From a virus: a stretch of DNA of 37,359 nt. The notes beneath the pieces were generated by a model that was given only the letters and a program-made list of their open reading frames with translations, had not been told where the DNA came from and ran no database searches. Positions 14,067 to 22,341 of the stretch are shown in pieces; position 1 is the first letter of the stretch; the number at the start of each line of letters is the position of its first letter. The stretch spans positions 1 through 37,359 of IMG/VR virus record IMGVR_UViG_3300029258_003867. One strand, 5' to 3'. The translations under genes and the position numbers were made by a program.

Positions 14067-17000
14067 ATGAAAGATTACAGTTTACGTGTGCTTGAACAAA
14101 AATATCTACGTAAAGATATTGCTGGTAATGTGATAGAAACGTTACCAGAATTCTATACTAGAGTATCTCAAGGTATAGGAGAAGTAGAGGAGACTGATGA
14201 AAAAAGAGAACTGATTACTGGTAAAGTGTATGACCTTTTAGAAGGACAGAAAGCGCTCTTTGGAGGCCGTACTTTAGTAGCTGCAGGGATTCACCCTAAC
14301 GATGAATTTACCAAGGTTAATCTTACCTTGCTCAATTGCTTTGTTGTAGGCGTACAAGACTCTCTTACTGAGATATTTCAGGCAGTATTTCGATCAGCTA
14401 AGACATTGGCAGCTGGTGGAGGTGTTGGTTATAACTTTTCTATGATACGGCCAGAAGGAACACCTGCTAGTAATTTTGATAGGGTAGCTAGTGGCCCTGT
14501 TTCTTTCATGGAGGTATTTCATGCTGCAGCTAGTAAAATTAACCAAGGAAGTAGACGTGGTGCCCAGATGGGTATATTGGAGGACTGGCATCCGGATATC
14601 TTCAAGTTTATAGAAGCTAAGCATGGAGAAGGGGCGGAGGAGAAGCTTACTACCTTTAACCTTAGCGTAGGTCTTCACGACGCATTATTAGAGGCATACA
14701 GGACAGGCAAAGAATGGCCTTTAACTTTTGATAATAAAACTGTCACTAAAATAGATGCTCAGGAGTTATTATTACATATTGCCAAACATGCATGGTCTAA
14801 TGGAGAGCCTGGAGTTATTTATCTAGATAATGCCAATAGATACAATCCTACTCCTCACCTGGGAAAATTATCGGCAGTTAATCCTTGTATAGCCGAAGGC
14901 ACCTTGATAGCTACTGGTAGAGGAATGGTGCCCATAGAAGAAGTGACAGAACTAGATCAGGTATGGGTAGATCATAGGTTAGATCCTGATCATCATGGAT
15001 CACTTTTTCCTGTAAGTGAAGTTTTTGACGTAGGAGAAAAACCTTTAGTAGAGTTAGTTACTCGTTATGGCTATCGATTAGCAGCTACTCCCGATCATAA
15101 AGTGTATACAGATAGTGGCTGGTTGAGTTTGGACAGACTTCGTCCAGGTCATCGTCTATGTCTTTTATCTAAAAGTATTTTCGGTTCAGGTAACTTGAGC
15201 AATAAAGATCCTTGGGCTGCTGGATTTCTTGCAGGTATGGCTACTCAGGGTGCAGAATTTGCAGGTAATCGATTACATTTTTACGTGAATGTAGGCGATG
15301 CTCACGTGTCAACTTTGGTCATGGAATCTCTCATATCTGCTTTTGAAGTAGTTCCTCAATGTCAAATGGCACGAACAGATAGAGGTTTGATGACGCGTAT
15401 ATCTGTGGACGATTCTAAAGTAGTAGAACTGTTCAGGCAGATAATATTTCCTGATCGTATTGGATCTGAAATTTGGGGATGCGATGTTAGCACACAAGCG
15501 GGCTTTATTGCTGGCTTAATGTTACAACGTGTTAGTGCTATGAAAGGTCCTCAAGTTCTCTGTCGCTATATGCGTTTAGCTAAGGATGCACAGCTGTTAC
15601 TTCTAAACCTAGGCATAATAAGTAATATAAAAGTAGTAGCAGTAGTGCCCAAAGGTTCTAGAGGTAAGAAGAATCTGAACGTTACCTCTCCTCGTCTTCT
15701 TTCCGTAGCGCCTATCTTTGCTTATCAGGAAGCTTGTGCTGAGCTACTTTCATTCCCTGTAGATCCTTTTATGTTGGACTATCTAGAAAATAGACCTGCA
15801 GAATCCTTTTCAGATACAGTACAGAATGTATCTAGTATTGCTTCGGCTAGAGTTTATGACATAAAGGAAGAAACTACTCATTCTTATGTGGCAGGAGGTA
15901 TTGTTGTACACAATTGTTCTGAAGCAGTATTATACCCAGGAGAAGCTTGTTGTTTAGGTTCTATCAATCTGGCAGCACATGTATCTTCTGGTACTGTGGA
16001 TACACATAAGTTATCAGATACTGCAGCTACCATGACCAGAGCCTTAGATAATGTTATACAAACTTCTTATTACCCACTGCAAGATATGGGTGATAATTCT
16101 GTACGAGACTCAGTATTTGATACTAGAAAGCTGGGCTTAGGTATAATGGGATTGCACGATGCTCTTATCGCAGAGGGTGTTCCTTATGATTCTGAGGAAG
16201 GGAGACAAAGAGCTGCTACTTTTCAAGAGATTATTAACGAAACTGCTAGAGAAACATCTATTCAATTGGCAGAAGAGAGAGGTAGCTTTCCTGCATTCTT
16301 GCCTAACCCAGTTATTGGAGATATCCCAATACGTAATGCTTCTCGTACTAGTATAGCACCTACTGGTTCTATTGCGATGGTTTGTGATGTGTCTAGCGGT
16401 TGCGAACCTTATTACGATTGGGTTTTCACTAAGTACTACTTTGATCGTACTGAAGAGGCTTACACAGTAATTCCTGCTCTAGAAACTCTGGCAGTTCAGA
16501 ATGATTATTGGGGATGCAGAGGAGAGTGGCAGTCTCTTATGGACAATCCTCCCTCTGATACTGAATCCATGAAGACCTGGAGAGGTGATATAGAAAAACT
16601 AGTAGGGTCTAAAGTGGTTTCAGTTATTAAAGGGGCTAAAGATATAGCTCCTATGGACCATCTCAAGATGCTAGCAGCTCTACAGGAACATGTAGACCAG
16701 GCTATATCTAAGACTATAAATTGCGCTCACGATACTACCGTGGAACAGATCTTAGAGCTTTTAGTCGCTGCCGATGAGCTTGGCTGTAAAAGTTTTACTT
16801 GTTACAGAGATGGTAGTAGGGGTCTTGAAGTATTGAGCAGTGGTGTAGCTGCTGCTGATGCTGAGATCAAGTTAGTACAAGATCTTACTACGGTTGAGCG
16901 TCCTAAAGGTATTCCTGCTTGGTCTTCCTTTTTACGATCTCCTGCAGGTACTCTTAATGGTACTATCACTATCCACCCTGAATACAATCGACCATTTGAG

Positions 17001-17351
17001 ATGTTCCTTGCGGTAGGAAAGAGCGGTACTGATGTAACAGCCCATACAGAAGCAATGGCTAGATTGATCTCACTACTTTTGAAAAAGGGAGCCACTCTAG
17101 AGGAGATAGCCTCACAACTCCTAGGTATCGGAGGGTCGCAGCCCGTAGGCTTTGGCGCAGACAGAGTCTTGTCGTTACCCGATGGCATTGCTCAGATTAT
17201 TCTCGAATTTTTGAACAGTCGAGGAGAATCTGTCGAGGTAGATGAAGCTCAGGCGATTGGTGAGATGTGTCCTATGTGCCACAATAATAGTATAGTACGT
17301 AGTGGTACATGCACTATGTGTAGAAACTGTTTTTACACTACTTGTGGTTAA
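14067..17351 (+). CDS. nrdJ: Class II (adenosylcobalamin-dependent) ribonucleotide reductase with intein
   Basis: A 1094-residue precursor, 751 residues after splicing. The N-terminal region has TLLNCFVVGV (redox Cys), TLAAGGGVGYNFSMIRP, RRGAQMGIL and GEPGVIYLDNANRYNP. The active site NPC-SE is split by the intein, so that Cys+1 of the extein is the thiyl-radical Cys. After it come EACCLGSINLA, LGLGIMGLHD, ISIAPTGSI-type IAPTGSIAM, and SCEPYYDWVF-type CEPYYDW. The C-terminus ends in a Cys-rich zinc ribbon (CPMCHNNS, CTMCRNC, CG) typical of NrdJ. No NrdB radical subunit is encoded in the window, and a B12-dependent enzyme needs none. It makes deoxynucleotides from ribonucleotides for phage replication. 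Confidence 0.95.
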   Translation: MKDYSLRVLEQKYLRKDIAGNVIETLPEFYTRVSQGIGEVEETDEKRELITGKVYDLLEGQKALFGGRTLVAAGIHPNDEFTKVNLTLLNCFVVGVQDSLTEIFQAVFRSAKTLAAGGGVGYNFSMIRPEGTPASNFDRVASGPVSFMEVFHAAASKINQGSRRGAQMGILEDWHPDIFKFIEAKHGEGAEEKLTTFNLSVGLHDALLEAYRTGKEWPLTFDNKTVTKIDAQELLLHIAKHAWSNGEPGVIYLDNANRYNPTPHLGKLSAVNPCIAEGTLIATGRGMVPIEEVTELDQVWVDHRLDPDHHGSLFPVSEVFDVGEKPLVELVTRYGYRLAATPDHKVYTDSGWLSLDRLRPGHRLCLLSKSIFGSGNLSNKDPWAAGFLAGMATQGAEFAGNRLHFYVNVGDAHVSTLVMESLISAFEVVPQCQMARTDRGLMTRISVDDSKVVELFRQIIFPDRIGSEIWGCDVSTQAGFIAGLMLQRVSAMKGPQVLCRYMRLAKDAQLLLLNLGIISNIKVVAVVPKGSRGKKNLNVTSPRLLSVAPIFAYQEACAELLSFPVDPFMLDYLENRPAESFSDTVQNVSSIASARVYDIKEETTHSYVAGGIVVHNCSEAVLYPGEACCLGSINLAAHVSSGTVDTHKLSDTAATMTRALDNVIQTSYYPLQDMGDNSVRDSVFDTRKLGLGIMGLHDALIAEGVPYDSEEGRQRAATFQEIINETARETSIQLAEERGSFPAFLPNPVIGDIPIRNASRTSIAPTGSIAMVCDVSSGCEPYYDWVFTKYYFDRTEEAYTVIPALETLAVQNDYWGCRGEWQSLMDNPPSDTESMKTWRGDIEKLVGSKVVSVIKGAKDIAPMDHLKMLAALQEHVDQAISKTINCAHDTTVEQILELLVAADELGCKSFTCYRDGSRGLEVLSSGVAAADAEIKLVQDLTTVERPKGIPAWSSFLRSPAGTLNGTITIHPEYNRPFEMFLAVGKSGTDVTAHTEAMARLISLLLKKGATLEEIASQLLGIGGSQPVGFGADRVLSLPDGIAQIILEFLNSRGESVEVDEAQAIGEMCPMCHNNSIVRSGTCTMCRNCFYTTCG
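14886..15914 (+). mobile_element. Intein at the NrdJ active-site cysteine, degenerate LAGLIDADG domain
   Basis: A 343-residue intein (precursor residues 274-616). It starts CIAEGTLIATGRG, has block B AATPDHKVYT, block F VYDIKEETTHSYV, and ends IVVHN before Cys+1. It sits between NP and CSE, the Asn-Cys-Glu active site. The central domain has two LAGLIDADG-like repeats, AAGFLAGMATQG and QAGFIAGLMLQRV, and neither keeps the acidic residue. The endonuclease is therefore probably dead while splicing residues remain. Confidence 0.93.
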
Positions 17352-17376
17352 TGTAATAGAGTATAGGAGATCTTGA

Positions 17377-18726
17377 ATGTCTAATTTTACACCTTCTTTG
17401 ATCAAGTGTCAGTTGTGTGGTACTTCTTTTCAGAAGATTACCAACACTCATCTGCAAAAGGCTCACCCAGGTTGGACGTTAGATAAATATCGTGAAAGAT
17501 TTGGAGAGAACTCCTTAATGTCTGACGATTGGCGTTGGATATTATCCCAATCAGCCCAAGCCAGCTCCTCGGCCAGAAACATTTCTGCTAATATTACTAA
17601 GAGAGAAAAACAAAAGGAAATTGCAGAAGAGTTTACCCTTGAGGAGTTTCAGGTAGTAGTAGGGGGCCTGCTAGGTGATTCTTATTTGTTCCAACCTCAA
17701 TCTATAAAGTATCCTCCTACAGGTACAGGCTCTACTTATTTAGAAATGCAACATTGTTTTAATCAAGTGCCTTACGCAGCATGGAAAGGCCGTTTTCTGA
17801 ATAGGTTTAGTCCTCGACTTCTACAGTGGATGGGTTACAACACAGTTAAGTCCCGATTCGATGTTAAACACAAAATAGCTGTTTGCTCTCATTTTCTCTT
17901 TGGAGATATGGCTAAGGAATTTTACCCCTCACCTACATTCAAAAAAGTTCTTCCACTGTCTTTAGTAGAACAGTTAGAACCTTTGGGCTTAGCTATTTGG
18001 TATCAGGATGATGGTACTTATCCTCATGATAGACTAGCTTATTTTTGTACTGATAGCTTCGCACCTGAGGACGTTGCAGCTGCTGCAGAGATACTAACCT
18101 CTAAATTTGACATTCCATTTAAGGTGCACAATTATAAAGGAGATATTGCTAGATTAGCTATCTCAGGAGACGCCACCTCTTCTTTTTGCGATTTGATTCG
18201 TGAGTTTGTTCATCCTAGCATGAGTTACAAGATAGATCACAGTAATTGTGTGTTTGCAGAAGTGACCAAACGTATGAAATTTATCTACGGCCACTATTTA
18301 TTGGATTATGATGGTGCTTGTAGTACCAATCACGGGCATAATGCAGTAGTAGAGTTTTCTGTGCGTGGACCTATCAATCCTGATACTGGCATGGTTATTG
18401 ACTTTGGAGACATTAAGAAAGTGGTAAAGCCTCTGCTAGACGCTTTTGATCACGCATTTCTTAATGATGAAAATCCTATTTTTGCTGTTAAGTCCACTGC
18501 AGAGGTAATCGCTTCTTATTTAGCTGCTACACTGAGTCAGTATATTCCCGGACTTAGGAGGATACGTTTTTATGAAACGGATACCTCCTGCGTAGATTTA
18601 GATGTACAGGATAATATCGATAACCTAAATTCTTTACTGCAACGGTTAGCTGAATCGGGTGAGTGGTGGCAGAGTTTACAGAAATCTATTAAGAGCTCAG
18701 TGTTTCCTTTGGAAGATTCAGAATGA
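17377..18726 (+). CDS. queD: Zinc finger-LAGLIDADG homing endonuclease fused to QueD
   Basis: A 449-residue single frame. Residues 8-45 are a MucR/Ros-like zinc finger (CQLCGTSF, HLQKAHPGWTLDKYRERFG). Residues about 90-285 are a LAGLIDADG endonuclease with GGLLGDSYLF (acid D101) and LAIWYQDDGTY (D211, D212), both acids present. Residues about 295-430 are a complete QueD: FIYGHYLL (H306), CSTNHGHN (catalytic C315, H319, H321), GMVIDFGDIKK, DHAFLND (H359) and YETDTS (Glu). QueD makes 6-carboxytetrahydropterin from dihydroneopterin triphosphate. A tail of about 20 residues follows. There is no Hint domain, so it is not an intein. AGGAG precedes the only good start. No strong internal ribosome-binding site before QueD is visible, so QueD is made as a fusion unless it is processed. 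Confidence 0.87.
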   Translation: MSNFTPSLIKCQLCGTSFQKITNTHLQKAHPGWTLDKYRERFGENSLMSDDWRWILSQSAQASSSARNISANITKREKQKEIAEEFTLEEFQVVVGGLLGDSYLFQPQSIKYPPTGTGSTYLEMQHCFNQVPYAAWKGRFLNRFSPRLLQWMGYNTVKSRFDVKHKIAVCSHFLFGDMAKEFYPSPTFKKVLPLSLVEQLEPLGLAIWYQDDGTYPHDRLAYFCTDSFAPEDVAAAAEILTSKFDIPFKVHNYKGDIARLAISGDATSSFCDLIREFVHPSMSYKIDHSNCVFAEVTKRMKFIYGHYLLDYDGACSTNHGHNAVVEFSVRGPINPDTGMVIDFGDIKKVVKPLLDAFDHAFLNDENPIFAVKSTAEVIASYLAATLSQYIPGLRRIRFYETDTSCVDLDVQDNIDNLNSLLQRLAESGEWWQSLQKSIKSSVFPLEDSE

Positions 18727-18750
18727 TAGGATATTATGCGAGGACATCTT

Positions 18751-19236
18751 ATGCGCTACCAAGGTAATCATCGAGTAGAAATTGAAATGGCATGGGAAGC
18801 AGGGCATCGCCTATCTTGTAGTAGCTGTCCCTCTTCTTCTTCTCCTCACGGCCACTCGTATAGGGCGTGGATAGCTGTTTCAAGTGCCTCTCTTAATGAT
18901 CAAGGGATGGTAATAGATTTTTCCGATCTGAAGGGTTTTATCAGGGAATGGATTGATTTACATTGGGATCATGCATTTATTTGTAATGATCGGGATCCTC
19001 TTTTCCCTTTGTTGAGGAGCTTGGGAGAGAAACTGCGACCTGCCAATAATACTTCACCACCTTATTCTGATGGAGGTTTTAGGTTGTGGACCTTTTCAGG
19101 TAAAGATCCTACGGCAGAAGCCATGGCTCAACATTTGTATACGATAGTTAAAGAGTGGTTACCATATCCTGACATCTCAGTAGACTATGTTACTGTAGCA
19201 GAAACTCTTACTTCCAAAGCTACTTACCGGGAATGA
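18751..19236 (+). CDS. Second QueD/PTPS-family protein with unusual Cys spacing
   Basis: A 161-residue protein of the 6-pyruvoyltetrahydropterin synthase family. Seen are EAGHRLSC (first zinc His), a serine-rich loop ending SPHGHSYR (two zinc His), GMVIDFSDLKG, WDHAFICND and VAETLTSKATY (Glu). In QueD the catalytic Cys lies four residues before the HGH His and in eukaryotic PTPS six. Here the nearest Cys are seven and ten before, and the residue at the QueD position is Ser. The activity may therefore differ from QueD. I chose ATG 18751 because GAGGA lies six bases upstream; an ATG at 18736 is also possible. It follows the fused QueD by 24 bases, so two paralogs sit in tandem. Confidence 0.82.
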   Translation: MRYQGNHRVEIEMAWEAGHRLSCSSCPSSSSPHGHSYRAWIAVSSASLNDQGMVIDFSDLKGFIREWIDLHWDHAFICNDRDPLFPLLRSLGEKLRPANNTSPPYSDGGFRLWTFSGKDPTAEAMAQHLYTIVKEWLPYPDISVDYVTVAETLTSKATYRE

Positions 19237-19242
19237 GATATC

Positions 19243-20079
19243 ATGCATCCTTTTATAACTGTGGTGCTTCCTACGTATGATCGTTTTCAGGAGCTTAAAG
19301 CCACTATAGCTTGCCTACAACGTCAAACGTTTGAGGATTTTGATATTGTAGTAGTAGATGATACTCCTCGTACTTGTATGTCATATGAGTCCATTCGAGA
19401 GTACTGTAGTGAAATTACAGGTCTTACTTATGTTCATCGGGATTTATCAGGTTATTCAGATAGACCTGTGGCTAGTGCTAGAGGATGCGGTGCTGCTATG
19501 GCTTTGGGTGAGATAGTACTTTGGTTGGATCAGGACTTTCTATTATGTGAGAACTTTCTAACCAATGTTGCTAAAGTACACCGCCACCTATCTGATTGTA
19601 TAGTAGTGCCTAATATTGTTATGAGCAACTTGACCATAAGAGATATACAAAATACTCCTGCCTCTGATATAGAGCAATTTTTCTCTCATGTGAAGTGTGA
19701 TGGTTATACTTCTTATTGGGGCACATCCTCTGATTTTGTTGTAACCTACAAAGTTACTGGTGCCCCTGGTTGCTCTATGCGTAGGAGTACTTTTATGCGA
19801 TATGACCTCTGGGATGTACATTTTCCAGGTTATGCAGTGGAGGATGTAGATTTTGCTGCATCGTGTATGCGCGCTCAGATTCCTTGCGTACATATAATGG
19901 ATGCCATGGGTATTCATTTACACCATTCTACAGACAGATACACTGTTGATATGTGGCAACAGGCCAGAAATGCTTTCTACAACAAGTGGGGCTACTATCC
20001 TCCTAATCCTATCGATCCCTTTCAATCTAGAGAGGAGATAAGTAAGTTGCCTTCTTCTTCTAAGGATTTATCTACGTAG
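19243..20079 (+). CDS. Family 2 glycosyltransferase (first copy)
   Basis: A 278-residue GT-A fold enzyme. It starts FITVVLPTYDRFQELKATIACL with DIVVVDDTP, then VASARGCGAAMALGEIVLWLDQD, where DQD is the divalent metal-binding DXD-like motif. The acceptor half contains GAPGCSMRRSTFMRYDLWD and YAVEDVDFAASC, in which EDVDF holds the probable catalytic acid, then HLHH. GT2 enzymes transfer sugars from nucleotide-sugars. There are no membrane segments, so it acts in the cytoplasm. It is paralogous to the gene at 21073 with the same motif order. The acceptor is unknown; DNA, virion protein or host surface are possible. Confidence 0.88.
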   Translation: MHPFITVVLPTYDRFQELKATIACLQRQTFEDFDIVVVDDTPRTCMSYESIREYCSEITGLTYVHRDLSGYSDRPVASARGCGAAMALGEIVLWLDQDFLLCENFLTNVAKVHRHLSDCIVVPNIVMSNLTIRDIQNTPASDIEQFFSHVKCDGYTSYWGTSSDFVVTYKVTGAPGCSMRRSTFMRYDLWDVHFPGYAVEDVDFAASCMRAQIPCVHIMDAMGIHLHHSTDRYTVDMWQQARNAFYNKWGYYPPNPIDPFQSREEISKLPSSSKDLST

Positions 20080-20108
20080 TAACTATCTTATACAAAAGGA
20101 GCGAACCA

Positions 20109-21062
20109 ATGGCTAAACCTAGGTTACATATATTTACTCATCAAGATTTGGATGGTATAGTAGCTGCAGGAATTTATGCACGCAATTGGAAGTTAGACCA
20201 TCCTGGCTGTTATTGTCATCTTTCCTCATTCACTTATGTGGATATAGACACATTGCCTGATAGAGTAGCTACTGCCATCCATCAAGAAAACTTTAGTGAA
20301 GTGGTCATCCTCGACCTTTCTTTAGAAGAGGACTCTATTGACAAGTTACGAAACATGAAAGGTAATCAGGCAATTACCTATGTAGACCATCATAGCACCA
20401 GTGTCGATCGTATGACAGACCTACCTTTTCGTTGTGTAGTTCGTACTGATGTTTGTGCTACTGAGATTGTACATATGATGTGTTCTAATTCTTTGTTGAT
20501 GGACGATGGCGTATTTCAATGGGTGTGCGTAACAAAAGTGCGAGATTTTGGGGAACTGAATGAGCTAACGGAAGATGCCCAAAAGCTCAATATCCTCGCA
20601 AAATACAAGCGTTATGATCTCTTTAACGCTGTTCTAAAAGGAGATCTTGTAGCAGATGTTCTACTTCAATATAAGGAGCAATGGGAGAGAGGGTTGAGTT
20701 TCATAGGTCGTTCTGTTACTATGGCACGTCTCACACAGCGCCCCTTTGAAGTAGGAGAAGCATCCTGCGTGCTAGCTTTTACTGTATCCGATTCACAAGA
20801 TGTAGCTTTAGAGTTTAAGGCTCAAGAATACGACTTTATTATTATAGCTGTGATATTGAACAACCGCTTAGCCTTATCTCTCAGAACCTCTTTAGAGAAT
20901 TTAGATGTAGCTGCTATTTGTGAAGGTTATGGTGGAGGGGGTCATAAAAAAGCGGCAGGAGCTACTTATGATCTAGAAGAAGAAGAAGGGAATCTAGATG
21001 ATCTGGCCGCTTCTTTGATAAATGAGATGTCTCAACATGTGCGAGCACAGATTTCAGAATAG
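20109..21062 (+). CDS. DHH-family phosphoesterase
   Basis: A 317-residue protein. The motifs HQDLDGIVAA (motif I), VVILDLSLE (II) and TYVDHHSTS (III, DHH) are followed by the C-terminal DHHA1 signature GYGGGGHKKAAGA. This is the layout of the NrnA/oligoribonuclease and related phosphodiesterases, so the natural substrates are small oligonucleotides or cyclic dinucleotides. Its length is close to NrnA. A role in recycling nanoRNA or degrading cyclic dinucleotide signals used by CBASS-type defences can be imagined, but the sequence does not decide. It lies between the two GT2 genes, and AAAGGAGCG precedes the start. Confidence 0.87.
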   Translation: MAKPRLHIFTHQDLDGIVAAGIYARNWKLDHPGCYCHLSSFTYVDIDTLPDRVATAIHQENFSEVVILDLSLEEDSIDKLRNMKGNQAITYVDHHSTSVDRMTDLPFRCVVRTDVCATEIVHMMCSNSLLMDDGVFQWVCVTKVRDFGELNELTEDAQKLNILAKYKRYDLFNAVLKGDLVADVLLQYKEQWERGLSFIGRSVTMARLTQRPFEVGEASCVLAFTVSDSQDVALEFKAQEYDFIIIAVILNNRLALSLRTSLENLDVAAICEGYGGGGHKKAAGATYDLEEEEGNLDDLAASLINEMSQHVRAQISE

Positions 21063-21072
21063 GAAAATAATT

Positions 21073-21936
21073 GTGGGTAAACCTTATTTCACTATAGTAA
21101 TACCTGCATATGATCGAATTGCTGAGCTTACATTGACTTTGGATTATCTACAAGCTCAAACCTTTCCTCAAGAAGAGACAGAGGTTATCGTCATAGATGA
21201 CTCTCCTATGTCTAACGCCCCTTTGACATGGAATGTAGTAAACGAGTTGGGCTACACTTATGTATGGAGGCATCTTCGTAATGTGAAGAGGCCTGTATCT
21301 AGTGCTCGTAAATGTGGTGCTGCCATGGCTAGAGGTAAGATAGTACTTTGGTTGGATCAGGATATTCTTTTAAGGTATGATTCTTTATTAAAGATCGCCA
21401 AGGTACACGATACCTATTCTGATATTGTAGTGTATCCCAATATTCAGATATCTCCTCATACTTACGAGACTTATCTCAATATACCTATATCCAAAGTTGA
21501 TCAACACTTTGATCAGTTTGGCGAAGTAGGTGCAGTTGATGGTGGCGAGATAGGTGGTAATATGCCTGGAGAATTGTGGAGTAACTCAGAGGAACCTCTT
21601 CCAGTATTTTTTCATTTTGGAACTACTGGAATGTCTTTGTCTAGAGAGTTGGCCATGAGTCACGATCTTTGGGATTGTGATATGCCTGGATATGCATTCG
21701 ATGATATAGACTTTGCTTTAGCTTGTCACACAGGTAAGTTACGAAGTGTTTGTTGTACTGATATTAGGGGCATTCACATGCTGCATGATCGAAGACGTTA
21801 TGATCATCACGACCATAGAGCGGCTCACGCTTATCTCATACACAAATGGCAAGAGCAAAGAGGAATAGACCTTAGTTGGCTACCTAAAGAAGAACAGATA
21901 TGGGCTACTATCATGTCTCATTTTTGGAATGTCTAA
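21073..21936 (+). CDS. Family 2 glycosyltransferase (second copy)
   Basis: A 287-residue GT2 paralog of the protein at 19243. It has YFTIVIPAYDRIAELTLTLDYL, EVIVIDDSPM, VSSARKCGAAMARGKIVLWLDQDILL and the acceptor half FHFGTTGMSLSRELAMSHDLWD with YAFDDIDFALAC and IHMLHDRRRYDHH. I chose GTG 21073, eight bases after AGGA (21061-21064). The ATG start further upstream would overlap the DHH gene and add an unrelated segment. Shared sequence with the first copy suggests an ancestral duplication, with the DHH gene inserted between. The acceptor is unknown. Confidence 0.87.
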   Translation: MGKPYFTIVIPAYDRIAELTLTLDYLQAQTFPQEETEVIVIDDSPMSNAPLTWNVVNELGYTYVWRHLRNVKRPVSSARKCGAAMARGKIVLWLDQDILLRYDSLLKIAKVHDTYSDIVVYPNIQISPHTYETYLNIPISKVDQHFDQFGEVGAVDGGEIGGNMPGELWSNSEEPLPVFFHFGTTGMSLSRELAMSHDLWDCDMPGYAFDDIDFALACHTGKLRSVCCTDIRGIHMLHDRRRYDHHDHRAAHAYLIHKWQEQRGIDLSWLPKEEQIWATIMSHFWNV

Positions 21937-21952
21937 CATAGGAGATGATTGT

Positions 21953-22186
21953 ATGGATCTTACTATAGGGGAACTAATTGATCGGTTATCTATTGCCAAT
22001 GTGCGATTGTGGATGTTGCAGGACAAGGTTGCCGATGCCGAAGAAGATTCAGTAGTGGCTAAAGCTGCAAAAGATATAGAAAAGGCCAATGCTGAAAGAT
22101 CACAATTACGAGCTGCTATTAACGAATTTTTTGGTGATAGAGAAGAAGCTGTTAAGAGCTATGGTGAAAAAGGCTCTCCGGAGTAA
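21953..22186 (+). CDS. Small DUF4254-like helical protein
   Basis: A 77-residue protein with AGGAG eight bases before ATG 21953. The sequence MDLTIGELIDRLSIANVRLWMLQDKV, then IEKANAERSQLRAAINEFF (quoted in two parts), follows the pattern of DUF4254-type proteins (Asn-x-x-x-Trp helix, then an Asn-x-x-Arg-x-x-x-x-x-x-Ile helix) that are often encoded beside glycosyltransferases. I am confident of the coding status but only moderately of the family. Its neighbours, two GT2 genes, support a link to a glycan or modification pathway. Confidence 0.65.
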   Translation: MDLTIGELIDRLSIANVRLWMLQDKVADAEEDSVVAKAAKDIEKANAERSQLRAAINEFFGDREEAVKSYGEKGSPE

Positions 22187-22191
22187 TAGTG

Positions 22192-22341
22192 ATGATCTGG
22201 GCGTCCCTAGGTAGATGGCATTTGCATGGTTGCTTATTATGCGTACTGGAGCGCATTTATTATAGAAATCACTGGACGCCTTTTGTAAGAATTATTAAAC
22301 GTCGTCAGTATTGGTTATGTTTAAGGGGGAAGAATTCATGA
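22192..22341 (+). CDS. 49-residue basic, aromatic-rich protein
   Basis: A short frame that fills the gap between the genes at 21953 and 22338. CCGGAG lies upstream of ATG 22192 with good spacing, and its TGA (22339-22341) overlaps the ATG of the next gene as ATGA, the same coupling seen elsewhere in the window. The product (MIWASLGRWHLHGCLLCVLE onward) is rich in Trp, Tyr, His, Cys and Arg. The first part may form a short amphipathic or membrane-associated helix. No family is recognised. Confidence 0.55.
   Translation: MIWASLGRWHLHGCLLCVLERIYYRNHWTPFVRIIKRRQYWLCLRGKNS

Noticed and set aside
17377-18726. Reading the endonuclease-QueD protein as an intein in QueD
   Set aside because: There is no Hint block A/B, the N-terminus is a zinc finger rather than a QueD N-extein, and QueD after the endonuclease is complete on its own.
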